Under the pieces are notes generated by a model. The model was not told the origin of the DNA and searched no databases. It saw nothing but the letters and a program-made list of their open reading frames with translations. Position numbers and translations under genes: made by a program. Below, piece after piece: positions 1 through 8,626 of a stretch of DNA of 64,000 nt. Position 1 is the first letter of the stretch. Each line of letters begins with the position of its first letter. This DNA is from Sphingomonadales bacterium 12-68-11. Lineage in GTDB: Bacteria > Pseudomonadota > Alphaproteobacteria > Sphingomonadales > Sphingomonadaceae. The stretch lies in NCBI GenBank assembly GCA_002279825.1, contig NCCV01000003.1, positions 310,001 to 374,000 on the forward strand, written 5' to 3'.

Positions 1-40
1 TAGGCTCGCCGAAATCCCGCCTGGTGAAGGAACCCGCGCG
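1..40 (+). other. Window edge, possible end of an upstream pur gene
   Basis: The window opens with TAG, which could be the stop codon of a plus-strand gene lying outside it. In many alphaproteobacteria purC precedes purS, so purC is the obvious guess, but nothing of its coding sequence is visible. The rest of the stretch carries a purine-rich GAAGGAA about ten bases before the purS ATG, a reasonable ribosome binding site. Confidence 0.3.
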
Positions 41-292
41 ATGAAAGTCCGCATTCACGTCAGCCTCAAGCCCGGGGTGCTCGATCCGCAGGGGCGCGCG
101 GTGCATCATGCGCTCGAGGGGCTCGGCTTCGCGGGAGTCGAGGACGTCCGCGTGGGCCGGCTGATCGAGCTTACCGTGGCAGATGACACGGCGGACGACG
201 CGCTCGACGCGATGTGCCGGCAGTTGCTCGCCAATCAGGTGATCGAGAACTACCGGATCGAGAAACTGGCCGAGACGGAGAGGGCCGGCTGA
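41..292 (+). CDS. purS: Phosphoribosylformylglycinamidine synthase subunit PurS
   Basis: PurS is the small subunit that bridges PurL and PurQ in the multi-subunit FGAM synthase, fourth step of IMP synthesis. The 83-residue product has the family length and the typical beginning [18 protein letters not shown], a central [13 protein letters not shown] strand and the [10 protein letters not shown] end. Its TGA stop overlaps the purQ ATG as TGATG, so translation of the two is probably coupled. purL is not in the window. The assignment is firm on length, motifs and neighbour. Confidence 0.95.
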   Translation: MKVRIHVSLKPGVLDPQGRAVHHALEGLGFAGVEDVRVGRLIELTVADDTADDALDAMCRQLLANQVIENYRIEKLAETERAG

Positions 293-969
293 TGGCGTTC
301 CGCGCGGCGGTCGTCACCTTTCCCGGCTCGAACTGCGACCGCGACATGGCGGTGGCGCTGGAGCAGGTTTCGGGCACCGCGCCGATCCGGGTGTGGCACG
401 GCGACGCCGCCTTGCCCGAACGGCTCGACCTGATCGCGCTGCCCGGCGGCTTTTCCTACGGCGACTATCTGCGCTGCGGCGCGATGGCGGCGCAGAGCCC
501 GGTCATGCGCGCGGTGGCCGCGGCGGCGGGCCGGGGCGTGCCGGTGCTGGGGGTGTGCAACGGCTTCCAGGTGCTGACCGAGGCCGGCCTGCTGCCCGGC
601 GCGCTGCTGCGCAACGCGGGCCTGGCCTTCGTGTGCCGCACCGTGCCGCTCACGGTCGAGAACAACCAGTCGCTGTTCACCGCCGGCTACCAGGCGGGCG
701 AGGCGATCCGCCTGCCGGTGGCGCATCATGACGGCAACTACTTCGCCGATGCGGCGACGCTGGAGCGGCTCGAAGGCGAAGGGCGCGTGGCGTTCCGCTA
801 CGGCGAGGACGTCAATGGCTCGCAGGGGCGCATCGCGGGGGTGTTGAACGATGCCGGCACCGTGCTCGGCATGATGCCGCATCCCGAGCGCGCGATCGAA
901 CCGGCGCATGGCGGCAGCGACGGGCGCGCGCTGTTCGCCGGCGCGATCGGCGCGTTGGTCGGCGCTTAG
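292..969 (+). CDS. purQ: FGAM synthase glutaminase subunit PurQ
   Basis: PurQ is the class I glutamine amidotransferase that feeds ammonia to PurL. The 225-residue protein starts [18 protein letters not shown] and has the nucleophile elbow GVCNGFQ with Cys89. Near the C terminus it has the PHPE motif with the catalytic His and Glu. The start at 292 is chosen because it overlaps the purS stop and gives the usual length; an upstream in-frame ATG at 214 lies inside purS. All catalytic residues are present. Confidence 0.96.
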   Translation: MAFRAAVVTFPGSNCDRDMAVALEQVSGTAPIRVWHGDAALPERLDLIALPGGFSYGDYLRCGAMAAQSPVMRAVAAAAGRGVPVLGVCNGFQVLTEAGLLPGALLRNAGLAFVCRTVPLTVENNQSLFTAGYQAGEAIRLPVAHHDGNYFADAATLERLEGEGRVAFRYGEDVNGSQGRIAGVLNDAGTVLGMMPHPERAIEPAHGGSDGRALFAGAIGALVGA

Positions 970-990
970 GCGGGTCTCAGGGGGCGAGGC

Positions 991-3345
991 TCAGGCGGCG
1001 GCGGTCAGGTTCGGCCGCGCGAGCATCGCCAGCGCTTCGGCCGGCTCGACCGGGCGGCCGAAGTAGAAGCCCTGGATCTTGTTGCAGCCGAGCTGCCGGA
1101 TCAGGTTGGCTTCGTCGACCGTCTCGACGCCTTCGGCCGTGGTGGTCATGTCCAGGCTCTGCGCCATCGCCACCACCGCGCGGATGATCGCCAGGCTCTC
1201 GCGGCTGTTCTGCGCCGCGCCTTGGACGAAGCTGCGATCGACCTTGATCGTCGAGAAGCGCAGCGTGCGCAGGTACCCGAGCGACGAGTAGCCGGTGCCG
1301 AAATCGTCGAGCGCAACCGTGCAGCCGAGCGCCATGATCTCCTCGAGCACCTGCCGCGCCGCCCGCGCATCGCGCACGAAAATGCTCTCGGTCACTTCGA
1401 CTTCGAGGCGGTAGGATGGCAACCCGCTGTCGGCGAGCGCGCGGACCACCTCGTTGGAGAACCCGGGTTCGAGCAGTTGCTCGCCCGAGACGTTGACCGC
1501 GACCTTGATATGGCTCGGCCAGGCCACCGCCTGCCGGCACGCCTCGCGCAGCACCCATTCGCCGATCGGCACGATCAGGCGGGTATCCTCGGCCAGCGGG
1601 ATGAACTTGCCCGGGCTGACCACGCCGTGCTCCTTGCTGTGCCAGCGCAGCAAGGCCTCGAAGCTGACGATCTTCTCGCTGTGCGCGTCGACCACCGGCT
1701 GGAAGTTTAGCCTGAGCTCCTCGTTGCCGATCGCCTGGCGCAAGGAGAGTTCGAGCTTGCGCCGCTCCTCGGCGTTGGCGTGGAGCGTCGGCTCGTAGCT
1801 GCAGTGCGCGTTGCCGCCGTCGTCCTTGGCCTGGTACAGCGCGAGATCGGCGTTGCGCATCAGCGTTTCGACCGACGTGCCGTCGCGCGGGCCGATCGCC
1901 GAGCCGATGCTCGCACCGATGAACAGCTTGTGGTTATCGACATCGTAAGGCTGCGAGAGCGCCTCGATGAGCGCTGTCGCGAGCCGTTCGACGCAGCCGA
2001 TTTCGGAAGCGTCGCGGATCACGATCGCGAACTCGTCGCCGCCCAACCGGCCGCACTGCTCGTTCTCGCCGATCGCGCTGCGCAGCCGCTGCGAGACTTG
2101 CGCCAGCAGCCGGTCGCCGACCATGTGACCGAGCGAATCGTTGACCGACTTGAAGCGGTCGAGATCGATCATCAGGAAGGCACAGCGCGTGCGCCACTGA
2201 TCGGCATAGCGCATCGCCTCGCCGAGCGCTTCGGTCAGCATCAGCCGGTTCGGCAGCCCGGTCAGCGTGTCGTAGCGCGCGAGATAGGCGATCTTCTCGT
2301 CCGACTCGCGCTGCTCGGTGACATCGGAACCGACCCCGCGGAAGCCAATGAAAGTGCCGTTTGCATCGAGCATCGGCGTACCCGACAGCTCCCACCAGCG
2401 ACGTCCGGCGGCGACGTCGACGCGCACCAGCAGGTTGGAGAAGCTTTCGCGGCGCTTGAACCGCTCGGCCAGGTCATGAAGGCTCGCCGGGAACTGGCCC
2501 GACTGCCAGGCATCGCCCGAGATCAGCTGAATGAACGACTGTCCGTCGACCGACGCGCAATCGCTGCCGAGCGCGAAGGCGAAGCGCGGCGAGCACGCCC
2601 GGACGCGGCGGTTGGTATCGATCTGCCACAACCAGTCGGCCTCGTTCTCCTCGAACTCGCGCAACAGCAGCGAGACGACTTCTTCCTTCTCGGCCACTCC
2701 GGCTTCGGCGATGCGCGCCGCAAGATAGGTTCGCGCGGCCTCGATCGTACCGCCCACCGCGATCGTCAGGAACGCGCCGGTCGCCGCCGCGAAGGCGTAC
2801 GCGCCGGCGAGCACGAAGCCGACCATCGCTACCCCCCCGGTGATGGCCGCGAACAACACGGTGGCGATCGGCGCGCCCGCACGCGTGACCGACATCCCCG
2901 CGATCAGCATCGCGACCAGGGTCCACAGCGCGAAGTGATCGGCAGCCGTGCCGTAGGGAACGAACAGGATGAGCGGGATCGCCCACGCGATCGCGCACAG
3001 CCCCACTCCCTGCGCCTGGCGCATGAATTCCTGGCGGGTCATGAACCGGCGATCCATGTCGGCGAGGCCGCGATCGATCCGCGACGCATTCCAGACCGAG
3101 CCGACCACCGCCGCCGCCCAGAGCGCAAGGCCCGGCAACGGCACTTTGCCGAGATACATGCCGAGCGTGATAAGCAGCGCCAAAGCGTGGCTGATCGCGC
3201 GCGTCAGCACCTGCCGGTGGATCTGCGAGTATTGCAGCGCGCGCAGGCGCGCCCAGTCGTCACCCTCCGGGCTGCGCAGCCCGAGGATTTCCAGCGCTCC
3301 GAGCCGAAGCGGAAGCGTCGGCAGAGGGGCGGAGTTTCGCGTCAC
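991..3345 (-). CDS. Membrane PAS-GGDEF-EAL cyclic-di-GMP enzyme
   Basis: A 784-residue bifunctional cyclic-di-GMP protein. Several hydrophobic helices lie at about residues 45-205, in MASE-like arrangement. A PAS domain follows at about 230-345, a GGDEF domain at about 355-515 with intact GRLGGDEF, and an EAL domain at about 530-775. The EAL domain shows FEALLRW, VNVSGEQL, the DDFGTGYSS loop, IKVD and the TTAEGVET glutamate, so phosphodiesterase residues look complete. The usual RxxD inhibitory site before GGDEF is not seen (ENEQ occupies that stretch). Both activities could therefore be present; which dominates cannot be read. It stands alone, with a CtrA-like box just upstream. Confidence 0.93.
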   Translation of the reverse strand: MTRNSAPLPTLPLRLGALEILGLRSPEGDDWARLRALQYSQIHRQVLTRAISHALALLITLGMYLGKVPLPGLALWAAAVVGSVWNASRIDRGLADMDRRFMTRQEFMRQAQGVGLCAIAWAIPLILFVPYGTAADHFALWTLVAMLIAGMSVTRAGAPIATVLFAAITGGVAMVGFVLAGAYAFAAATGAFLTIAVGGTIEAARTYLAARIAEAGVAEKEEVVSLLLREFEENEADWLWQIDTNRRVRACSPRFAFALGSDCASVDGQSFIQLISGDAWQSGQFPASLHDLAERFKRRESFSNLLVRVDVAAGRRWWELSGTPMLDANGTFIGFRGVGSDVTEQRESDEKIAYLARYDTLTGLPNRLMLTEALGEAMRYADQWRTRCAFLMIDLDRFKSVNDSLGHMVGDRLLAQVSQRLRSAIGENEQCGRLGGDEFAIVIRDASEIGCVERLATALIEALSQPYDVDNHKLFIGASIGSAIGPRDGTSVETLMRNADLALYQAKDDGGNAHCSYEPTLHANAEERRKLELSLRQAIGNEELRLNFQPVVDAHSEKIVSFEALLRWHSKEHGVVSPGKFIPLAEDTRLIVPIGEWVLREACRQAVAWPSHIKVAVNVSGEQLLEPGFSNEVVRALADSGLPSYRLEVEVTESIFVRDARAARQVLEEIMALGCTVALDDFGTGYSSLGYLRTLRFSTIKVDRSFVQGAAQNSRESLAIIRAVVAMAQSLDMTTTAEGVETVDEANLIRQLGCNKIQGFYFGRPVEPAEALAMLARPNLTAAA

Positions 3346-3368
3346 CCCGCTTGGATAGCGGGAGACTG

Positions 3369-3384
3369 GTTAGGACAGCGTTAA
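3369..3384 (-). promoter_or_regulatory. Candidate CtrA box before the GGDEF-EAL gene
   Basis: Read on the minus strand the sequence is TTAACGCTGTCCTAAC. This is TTAAC-N6-CTAAC, one mismatch from the full alphaproteobacterial CtrA box TTAAC-N6-TTAAC. It lies 24 bases upstream of the start codon at 3345, a position that suits control of transcription. The motif identity is seen; CtrA binding is inferred. Confidence 0.5.
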
Positions 3385-3418
3385 GGTCTGCGGCGCTCGC
3401 ATGCGCGACGGCCGCTCC

Positions 3419-5242
3419 TCACTCCACCGTGACCGATTTCGCCAGATTGCGCGGCTGATCCACGTCGGTGCCCTTCGCCACGGCCACGTGGTAGGCCAGC
3501 AGCTGCACCGGCACGGCATAGACCAGCGGCGCGATCAGCGGGTGGACGCGCGGCATCTCGATCGTCGCCAGGCACCCCTCGCCCGCTTCGGCCAGTCCGT
3601 CGCGATCGGAAATCAGCACGATCTTGCCGCCGCGCGCCCGCACTTCCTGCATGTTGGAGACGGTCTTCTCGAACAGCGCTCCGGAGGGCGCCAGTACGAT
3701 GACCGGTACGGCTTCGTCGATCAGCGCGATGGGGCCGTGCTTCATTTCACCCGAAGCGTAACCTTCCGCATGTATATAACTGATTTCTTTCAGCTTAAGA
3801 GCGCCTTCGAGTGCCAGCGGGAAGTCCGGTCCGCGGCCGAGGTAGAGCACGTCGCGCGCCGGCGCGATCAGGTGCGCCATCGCCGCGATCTCGTCGTCGT
3901 GCGCGAGCGCCGCGTTGAGCGCGGCTGGCGCTTCCAGCAGGTGCTGGACGATTTCCGCCTCCTCCGCCGCCGTGATCCGCCCTTTCACCGCGGCGAAGTG
4001 GGTGGCGAGCGCGGCCAACACCGCAAGCTGGCAGGTGAAAGCCTTGGTGCTGGCGACACCGATCTCCGGCCCGGCGTGCGTGGGCAGCAGCAGGTCCGCC
4101 TCGCGCGCCATCGAACTGGTCGGGACGTTGACGACCACCGCGATGGTCTGCCCCTCGGCCTTGCAATGGCGCAGCGCGGCCAGCGTGTCGGCCGTCTCGC
4201 CGCTTTGCGAGATGAACAGCGCGAGCCCGCCCGGCGGCAGCACCGGGTCGCGGTAGCGGAACTCGCTCGCGTAATCGATGTCGACCGGGACGCGCGCGAA
4301 CCGTTCGAACCAGTACTTGGCGACCATCCCCGCGTAGTAACTGGTGCCGCACGCCACGATGGTCACGCGGTCGATCGCCGAAATGTCGAAGTCGATCTGC
4401 GGCAGGGCCACCTTCTGCTCGACCGGGCGCAAGTAGGAGCGAAGCGTCTGGGCGACCACGGTCGGCTGCTCAAAGATCTCCTTCTGCATAAAGTGCCGGT
4501 AGTGGCCGCGCTCGATGGCCGCTGCCGATGCCCCCGAGATGGTAACTTCGCGCTCTACGGGATTGTTATCCTTGTCAAAGATAGTCGCTCCGGCCCGCGT
4601 GACGACTACCCAGTCGCCTTCGTCGAGATAAGCGATGCGCTGCGTCAGCGGGGCCAGCGCGAGCGCGTCCGAACCGAGATAGGTCTCCCCATCCCCGTAG
4701 CCGACCACGAGCGGCGAGCCGAGGCGGGCGCCGATCAGCATGTCGGGATGCTCCCGGAACGCGATCGCCAGCGCGAAGGCGCCGCGCAGCCGCGGCAGCA
4801 CAGCCTTGACGGCGTCCTGGGGCGATGCTCCGGCTTCGACCTGCTCGGACACCAGATGCGCGACGATTTCGGTGTCGGTCTCGCTTTCGAGCTTGCGCCC
4901 GCGCGCCAGCAGTTCCTCGCGCAGCGGCCGAAAATTCTCGATGATGCCGTTGTGCACGAGCGCGAGTTCGCCGGTCGCGTGCGGATGCGCGTTGTTGGCG
5001 GTCGGCGCGCCGTGCGTCGCCCACCGGGTATGCGCGATGCCGACTTCGCCCGGCGCAGGCTCGCGCTCGAGCGCGCGGATCAGGTTGGCGAGCTTGCCTT
5101 CGGCGCGGCGCCGGTCGAGCAGCCCGTCATGCAGCGTGCAGATCCCAGCGCTGTCGTAGCCTCGATACTCCATCCGCCGCAGCCCCTCCACGAGCCGCGC
5201 CGCGACGGGCTGGTTGCCGACGATACCGATGATGCCGCACAT
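3419..5242 (-). CDS. glmS: Glutamine-fructose-6-phosphate aminotransferase GlmS
   Basis: GlmS makes glucosamine-6-phosphate from fructose-6-phosphate and glutamine, the entry step to UDP-GlcNAc, peptidoglycan and LPS. The 607 residues match the family. MCGIIGIVG places the catalytic Cys at residue 2, RRMEYRGYDSAGI follows, two SIS domains fill the C-terminal half (CGTSYYAGMVAKYWFE, LGRGPDFPLALEGALKLKE), and the protein ends DQPRNLAKSVTVE. It starts only two bases after the stop of the PIN toxin gene, so it is probably co-transcribed with the toxin-antitoxin pair. No glmS ribozyme or leader is apparent. Confidence 0.97.
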   Translation of the reverse strand: MCGIIGIVGNQPVAARLVEGLRRMEYRGYDSAGICTLHDGLLDRRRAEGKLANLIRALEREPAPGEVGIAHTRWATHGAPTANNAHPHATGELALVHNGIIENFRPLREELLARGRKLESETDTEIVAHLVSEQVEAGASPQDAVKAVLPRLRGAFALAIAFREHPDMLIGARLGSPLVVGYGDGETYLGSDALALAPLTQRIAYLDEGDWVVVTRAGATIFDKDNNPVEREVTISGASAAAIERGHYRHFMQKEIFEQPTVVAQTLRSYLRPVEQKVALPQIDFDISAIDRVTIVACGTSYYAGMVAKYWFERFARVPVDIDYASEFRYRDPVLPPGGLALFISQSGETADTLAALRHCKAEGQTIAVVVNVPTSSMAREADLLLPTHAGPEIGVASTKAFTCQLAVLAALATHFAAVKGRITAAEEAEIVQHLLEAPAALNAALAHDDEIAAMAHLIAPARDVLYLGRGPDFPLALEGALKLKEISYIHAEGYASGEMKHGPIALIDEAVPVIVLAPSGALFEKTVSNMQEVRARGGKIVLISDRDGLAEAGEGCLATIEMPRVHPLIAPLVYAVPVQLLAYHVAVAKGTDVDQPRNLAKSVTVE

Positions 5243-5244
5243 GG

Positions 5245-5637
5245 CTATGCTTCCGTTTCAAGCGTGTAAGGGATGCGAATTCCCGGCATGCTGGCCGGAA
5301 AATCTCGCGTGTTGCGCGTCACGAGGATACGGCCTCGGATCTGTGAAGTGGCGAGTATGATCGCGTCCGGCGCCTTCAACCGGGGCCGCTCGCGACGCAG
5401 AGCCGCGGCCCGGTATGAAATCTCGTCGTCGATCTCATCGAGACCGAAGCGATCGAGAAACTGAACGGCATCGCGCACGATCGCATCGGTGCCTTTGGAA
5501 AGGACCGCGATCCAGGCCATTCGGCTGATCCACATCCGCGTACCGCGTTCTGCAATGCGCTTCATCTCTACGTGCGCCGGCTTATGGTCCAGCAACGCAT
5601 CGATGAGGATGTTCGCGTCCAGGCTGTAGCCGCTCAT
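5245..5637 (-). CDS. vapC: VapC-family PIN toxin, one acidic residue replaced
   Basis: A 130-residue PIN-domain protein, the ribonuclease toxin of a type II toxin-antitoxin pair. D7 (SLDANILIDAL), D91 (LKAPDAIILA) and D112 (TRNTRDFP) match three conserved acidic positions. At the fourth, where relatives normally carry Glu in a WISRMxWIEV-like segment, this protein has Ala44 (RMAWIAVLSKG). A GAG-to-GCG change would explain it. The metal site may be weakened and the toxin inactive. The gene overlaps the antitoxin by four bases and ends two bases before glmS. Confidence 0.85.
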   Translation of the reverse strand: MSGYSLDANILIDALLDHKPAHVEMKRIAERGTRMWISRMAWIAVLSKGTDAIVRDAVQFLDRFGLDEIDDEISYRAAALRRERPRLKAPDAIILATSQIRGRILVTRNTRDFPASMPGIRIPYTLETEA

Positions 5638-5996
5638 GCAATGCCTTGCTTGCGCTTGCTGGCGGCCTTCTTGCTCAACGCGAGATAATGGGCGCGCTCC
5701 TTGTCGTCCTCTTCGGTGAAGAACTCAGGCGATTCGGCGCGCACTTGCTCGTAATCGTCGTCCCAGGGCCGCGTCCATTCCGCGCGCCGTTGCCGATCAT
5801 ATTCCGCCGGATCGACGGAAATACCATGCCGCGCCCAGAGGCCGAACCCTGCTTCCAGCCAATCCTTGGGCGTTTCGGCCCGATAAGCTGCGACTGCCTC
5901 GCGCAGTAGCGCGGCGCGCGACTTACCCTGCTGTTCTGCGAGGCGGTCGAGCCACTCAATGTCATCGTCAGGCAGGTCGGCAAGAATGCGCGTCAT
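5634..5996 (-). CDS. Ribbon-helix-helix antitoxin partner of VapC
   Basis: A 120-residue protein with an N-terminal ribbon-helix-helix domain at about residues 1-42: a short strand TRILADLPDDD, then WLDRLAEQQGKSRAALLREAVAAY. The C-terminal part is charged, rich in Trp, Asp and Glu (RPWDDDYEQVRAESPEFFTEED), with a basic tail, as expected for a toxin-neutralising segment. The ATG overlap with the PIN gene supports a toxin-antitoxin operon. The RHH domain probably binds the palindrome nine bases upstream to repress the operon. Family placement (VapB/RelB-like, CopG fold) is secure; the exact subfamily is not. Confidence 0.85.
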   Translation of the reverse strand: MTRILADLPDDDIEWLDRLAEQQGKSRAALLREAVAAYRAETPKDWLEAGFGLWARHGISVDPAEYDRQRRAEWTRPWDDDYEQVRAESPEFFTEEDDKERAHYLALSKKAASKRKQGIA

Positions 5997-6004
5997 GAAA
6001 TCTC

Positions 6005-6023
6005 GATATCATATCGTGATATC
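6005..6023 (-). promoter_or_regulatory. Palindromic operator of the toxin-antitoxin operon
   Basis: GATATCA-TATCG-TGATATC is a perfect 7-bp inverted repeat with a 5-bp spacer, ending nine bases before the antitoxin start. It lies in a short AT-rich island within GC-rich DNA and probably overlaps the promoter. Such sites are typical autoregulatory targets of RHH antitoxins. Confidence 0.7.
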
Positions 6024-6125
6024 AAATCAAGCGCCTAGGCGCGCTAGTCCATATCAGTCGGACTTGTCCGTTGCCGGTACCCAGGATCAGGCAAGCCACG
6101 TTCCCGAGCGACTCGATCCCGCTAC

Positions 6126-7499
6126 TCACCGCTTCCCGTCGGCCTTTTTGCGCTTCATCGCGTCGTGGAAGCGGTCGGCCCAGCCGGGCTTCACCAGTTG
6201 TTCGGCGCGGACCATACGCAGTTCGCCGTCGGCGACATCGCGGCTGACCGCGCTGCCGGCCGCGACGATCGCGTCGGCGCCGATCGAGACGGGCGCGATC
6301 AACGCGCTGTTCGAGCCGATGAAGGCGCGTGGGCCGATCGTGGTCTGGTGCTTGAAGTAGCCGTCGTAATTGCAGGTGATCGTACCCGCGCCGATGTTCG
6401 CGCCGGCCCCCACGGTGGCGTCGCCCAGATAAGTCAGGTGGTTGGCCTTGGCACCTTCGCCGAGCACGGCGTTCTTGATCTCGACGAAATTGCCCACGCG
6501 CGAGCCCGCCGCGAGCCGGGTCCCCGGCCGCAGCCGGGCGAACGGGCCGACCGAAACGCCCTCGCCCACCTCAGCGCCTTCAAGGTGGCAGAACGCATGG
6601 ATCGTCGCCCCGTCGGCCACGCTGACGCCCGGGCCGAACACCACGTTGGGCTCGACCGTCACGTCGCGGCCGAGGCGCGTATCCCAGGCGAAGAACACCG
6701 TCTCGGGCGCGACCAAGGTGGCACCGCCGGCCATGGCCTCGATGCGGCGCGCGGCCTGCCAGCGCGCTTCGGCCGCCGCCAGTTCGCCGCGCGAATTGAT
6801 CCCGGCAACTTCATCGGGACCGTCGGTCACGACCACCGCGCAGACCCCGCCTTCCGCGATCGCCACGTTGACCACGTCGGGCAGGTAGTATTCGCCCTGC
6901 GCGTTGTCGTTGCCGACTTTGCCGAGCAGCGCGAACAGCGCCTCGCCGCGCGCCGCCAACAGTCCGGAGTTGCAGAGCCGGCTGGCGCGCTCGCGCTCGT
7001 CGGCGTCCTTGTATTCGACCATCCAGGCGATGCGGCCGCCTTCGGCGATAATCCGGCCATAGTGCAGCGGATCCTCGGGCTCAAACCCGAGCACGACCGC
7101 CGCCGGCGCGTCGGGCGCGTGGAGCCGCTCGATCAGCCGCCGCATCGTGTCCGCGCGCACGAACGGCACGTCCCCATAGAGCACCAGCACGTCGCCTGCG
7201 AACCCGGCCAGCGCGGCTTCGGCCTGCTGGACGGCGTGACCGGTGCCGAGCTGCGGCGCCTGAACCGCGAATTCGGCGCGGCCGGCGAGCGCGCTCTCGA
7301 GCTGCTCGCGGCCTTCGCCGACCACCACCACCGTGCGCGCGGGCGAAAGCTCGGCCAGCGATGCCAGCAGATGCTCGATCATCGGCCGCCCGGCGACGGG
7401 GTGAAGCACCTTGTGTGTGGCGCTTTTCATCCGGGTCCCCTTGCCGGCGGCGAGGACGATAGCGGCGATCGGTCGGGGGGCTGCCATGCGCGCGGCCAT
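6126..7499 (-). CDS. glmU: Bifunctional UDP-GlcNAc pyrophosphorylase / acetyltransferase GlmU
   Basis: GlmU acetylates glucosamine-1-phosphate and couples it to UTP, giving UDP-GlcNAc. The 457-residue product has the nucleotidyltransferase signature LAAGKGTRMKS near the N terminus, LYGDVPFV, and from about residue 250 a left-handed beta-helix with GNFVEIKNA, KANHLTYLGDA and GAGTITCNYDGYFKH. The ATG at 7499 is preferred over a TTG at 7532; an ATG at 7487 is also possible. It precedes the toxin-antitoxin pair and glmS in the same direction, after a gap of about 130 bases. Confidence 0.96.
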   Translation of the reverse strand: MAARMAAPRPIAAIVLAAGKGTRMKSATHKVLHPVAGRPMIEHLLASLAELSPARTVVVVGEGREQLESALAGRAEFAVQAPQLGTGHAVQQAEAALAGFAGDVLVLYGDVPFVRADTMRRLIERLHAPDAPAAVVLGFEPEDPLHYGRIIAEGGRIAWMVEYKDADERERASRLCNSGLLAARGEALFALLGKVGNDNAQGEYYLPDVVNVAIAEGGVCAVVVTDGPDEVAGINSRGELAAAEARWQAARRIEAMAGGATLVAPETVFFAWDTRLGRDVTVEPNVVFGPGVSVADGATIHAFCHLEGAEVGEGVSVGPFARLRPGTRLAAGSRVGNFVEIKNAVLGEGAKANHLTYLGDATVGAGANIGAGTITCNYDGYFKHQTTIGPRAFIGSNSALIAPVSIGADAIVAAGSAVSRDVADGELRMVRAEQLVKPGWADRFHDAMKRKKADGKR

Positions 7500-7549
7500 G
7501 CCATCATTCGGTTGCGGTTTCCACCGGGCCAAGCCAAGGCCGGCAGGCG

Positions 7550-8221
7550 ATGAACAGATTTCCTTTCGCGATCGTCGGCTTCGACCTCGACGGCACTTTG
7601 GTCGATTCGAACCGTGACCTGGCGCCGGCCATCAACCACGCGCTCGGCCTGATCGGCCGCGCTCCGATTTCGCCCGATGCCACCCGCCAGTTGATCGGCG
7701 GCGGCGCCCGCAAGATGCTCGAGCGCGCGGTAATCCTGACCGGCGGACCGGTCCCCGAGGCTGAGTTCGAAGCGATCCACGTCGAACTGCTGAATCACTA
7801 CGAAGCGCACATCGCCGATCACACGGTGCCTTACCCCGGCTGCCTGGAGGCGCTCGATGTGTTGGCCCAACGCGGCTGCACGCTGGCGGTGGTGACCAAC
7901 AAGATCGAAGTCCTGTCGCGCAAACTGCTCGATGCACTCGGCATGACCGGCCGCTTCGCCTGCGTGATCGGAGGCGACACGCTCGGGCCCGGCCGCGCCA
8001 AACCCGCGCCCGACATGATCGAGGAAGCGATCCGGCGGTGTGGCGGGGGCACGTTCGCGATGGTCGGCGATTCGACTTACGACGTTCGCGCGGCAAAGGC
8101 CGCCGGCGTGCCGGTGGTGGCGCTCAGCTTCGGCTACAACGACGTGCCGGCGGGCGAGCTTGGCGCGGATGCGGTGATCGACGACTACGGAGATCTTGTC
8201 CCGGCGTTGGAGCGGCTTTGA
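7550..8221 (+). CDS. gph: Phosphoglycolate phosphatase
   Basis: A 223-residue HAD-superfamily phosphatase. Motif I is FDLDGTLVDS with the catalytic aspartates at residues 12 and 14. Further on are TNK (motif II), the lysine in GRAKPAPDM (motif III) and VGDSTYDVRAAKAAG (motif IV). Cap-domain size and the VDSNRDLAPAINHAL start fit Gph, which removes 2-phosphoglycolate formed by DNA repair or oxygenation. It is divergent from glmU with about 50 bases between the starts. Other HAD phosphatases are possible, but Gph is the best fit. Confidence 0.88.
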   Translation: MNRFPFAIVGFDLDGTLVDSNRDLAPAINHALGLIGRAPISPDATRQLIGGGARKMLERAVILTGGPVPEAEFEAIHVELLNHYEAHIADHTVPYPGCLEALDVLAQRGCTLAVVTNKIEVLSRKLLDALGMTGRFACVIGGDTLGPGRAKPAPDMIEEAIRRCGGGTFAMVGDSTYDVRAAKAAGVPVVALSFGYNDVPAGELGADAVIDDYGDLVPALERL

Positions 8222-8260
8222 CGGGGCCACTGAGGGGGGCCGAACCGAACTGACGAGCCT

Positions 8261-8626
8261 CTACCCCTCCACCACCTTCAGCAGCCGCCGCTCGATGGGT
8301 GCCAAGACGCCCGCCAGTTCGTGCCCGCGCTTCAGGACCTGGCCCTGTTCGCCGAACAGCGCCCACATGCCCTGCCGCTGGCGCAGCTCGGGGCGTTTCT
8401 CGACGCGCATTTGCGGCGTATCGGCGGTGCGGCGGAAAGCGGAGAATACCGCAAAGTCGCGGGTGAAGTCCATCGCGTAGTCGCGCCATTCGCCGGCGGC
8501 GACCATGCGGCCGTAGAGGTCGAGGATGCGCGCCAGTTCCGCGCGTTCGAACCCGACCTGGCCCGAGGCGACTTGGGGCCTGCCGCCGGGAAACGGAACG
8601 ACCGTGCCAAACCCGGCTCCGAGCAT
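8261..8626 (-). CDS. DUF2794 family protein
   Basis: A 121-residue soluble protein with the typical DUF2794 segment VGFERAELARILDLYGRMVA followed by AGEWRDYAMDF, then RRTADTPQMRVEKRPELRQRQGMWALF. The family is confined mainly to alphaproteobacteria and has no established function. No signal peptide or membrane segment is seen. Its start codon overlaps the end of the upstream acetyltransferase gene by one base, so the two are probably co-transcribed. Confidence 0.85.
   Translation of the reverse strand: MLGAGFGTVVPFPGGRPQVASGQVGFERAELARILDLYGRMVAAGEWRDYAMDFTRDFAVFSAFRRTADTPQMRVEKRPELRQRQGMWALFGEQGQVLKRGHELAGVLAPIERRLLKVVEG

Noticed and set aside
1780-3384. 534-codon plus-strand frame over the GGDEF-EAL gene
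   Set aside because: Antisense shadow with very high Arg content; the minus-strand protein has intact GGDEF and EAL motifs.
5243-5244. glmS ribozyme or riboswitch before glmS
   Set aside because: Only two bases separate glmS from the toxin gene, so no leader RNA can fit there, and such ribozymes are typical of Gram-positive bacteria.
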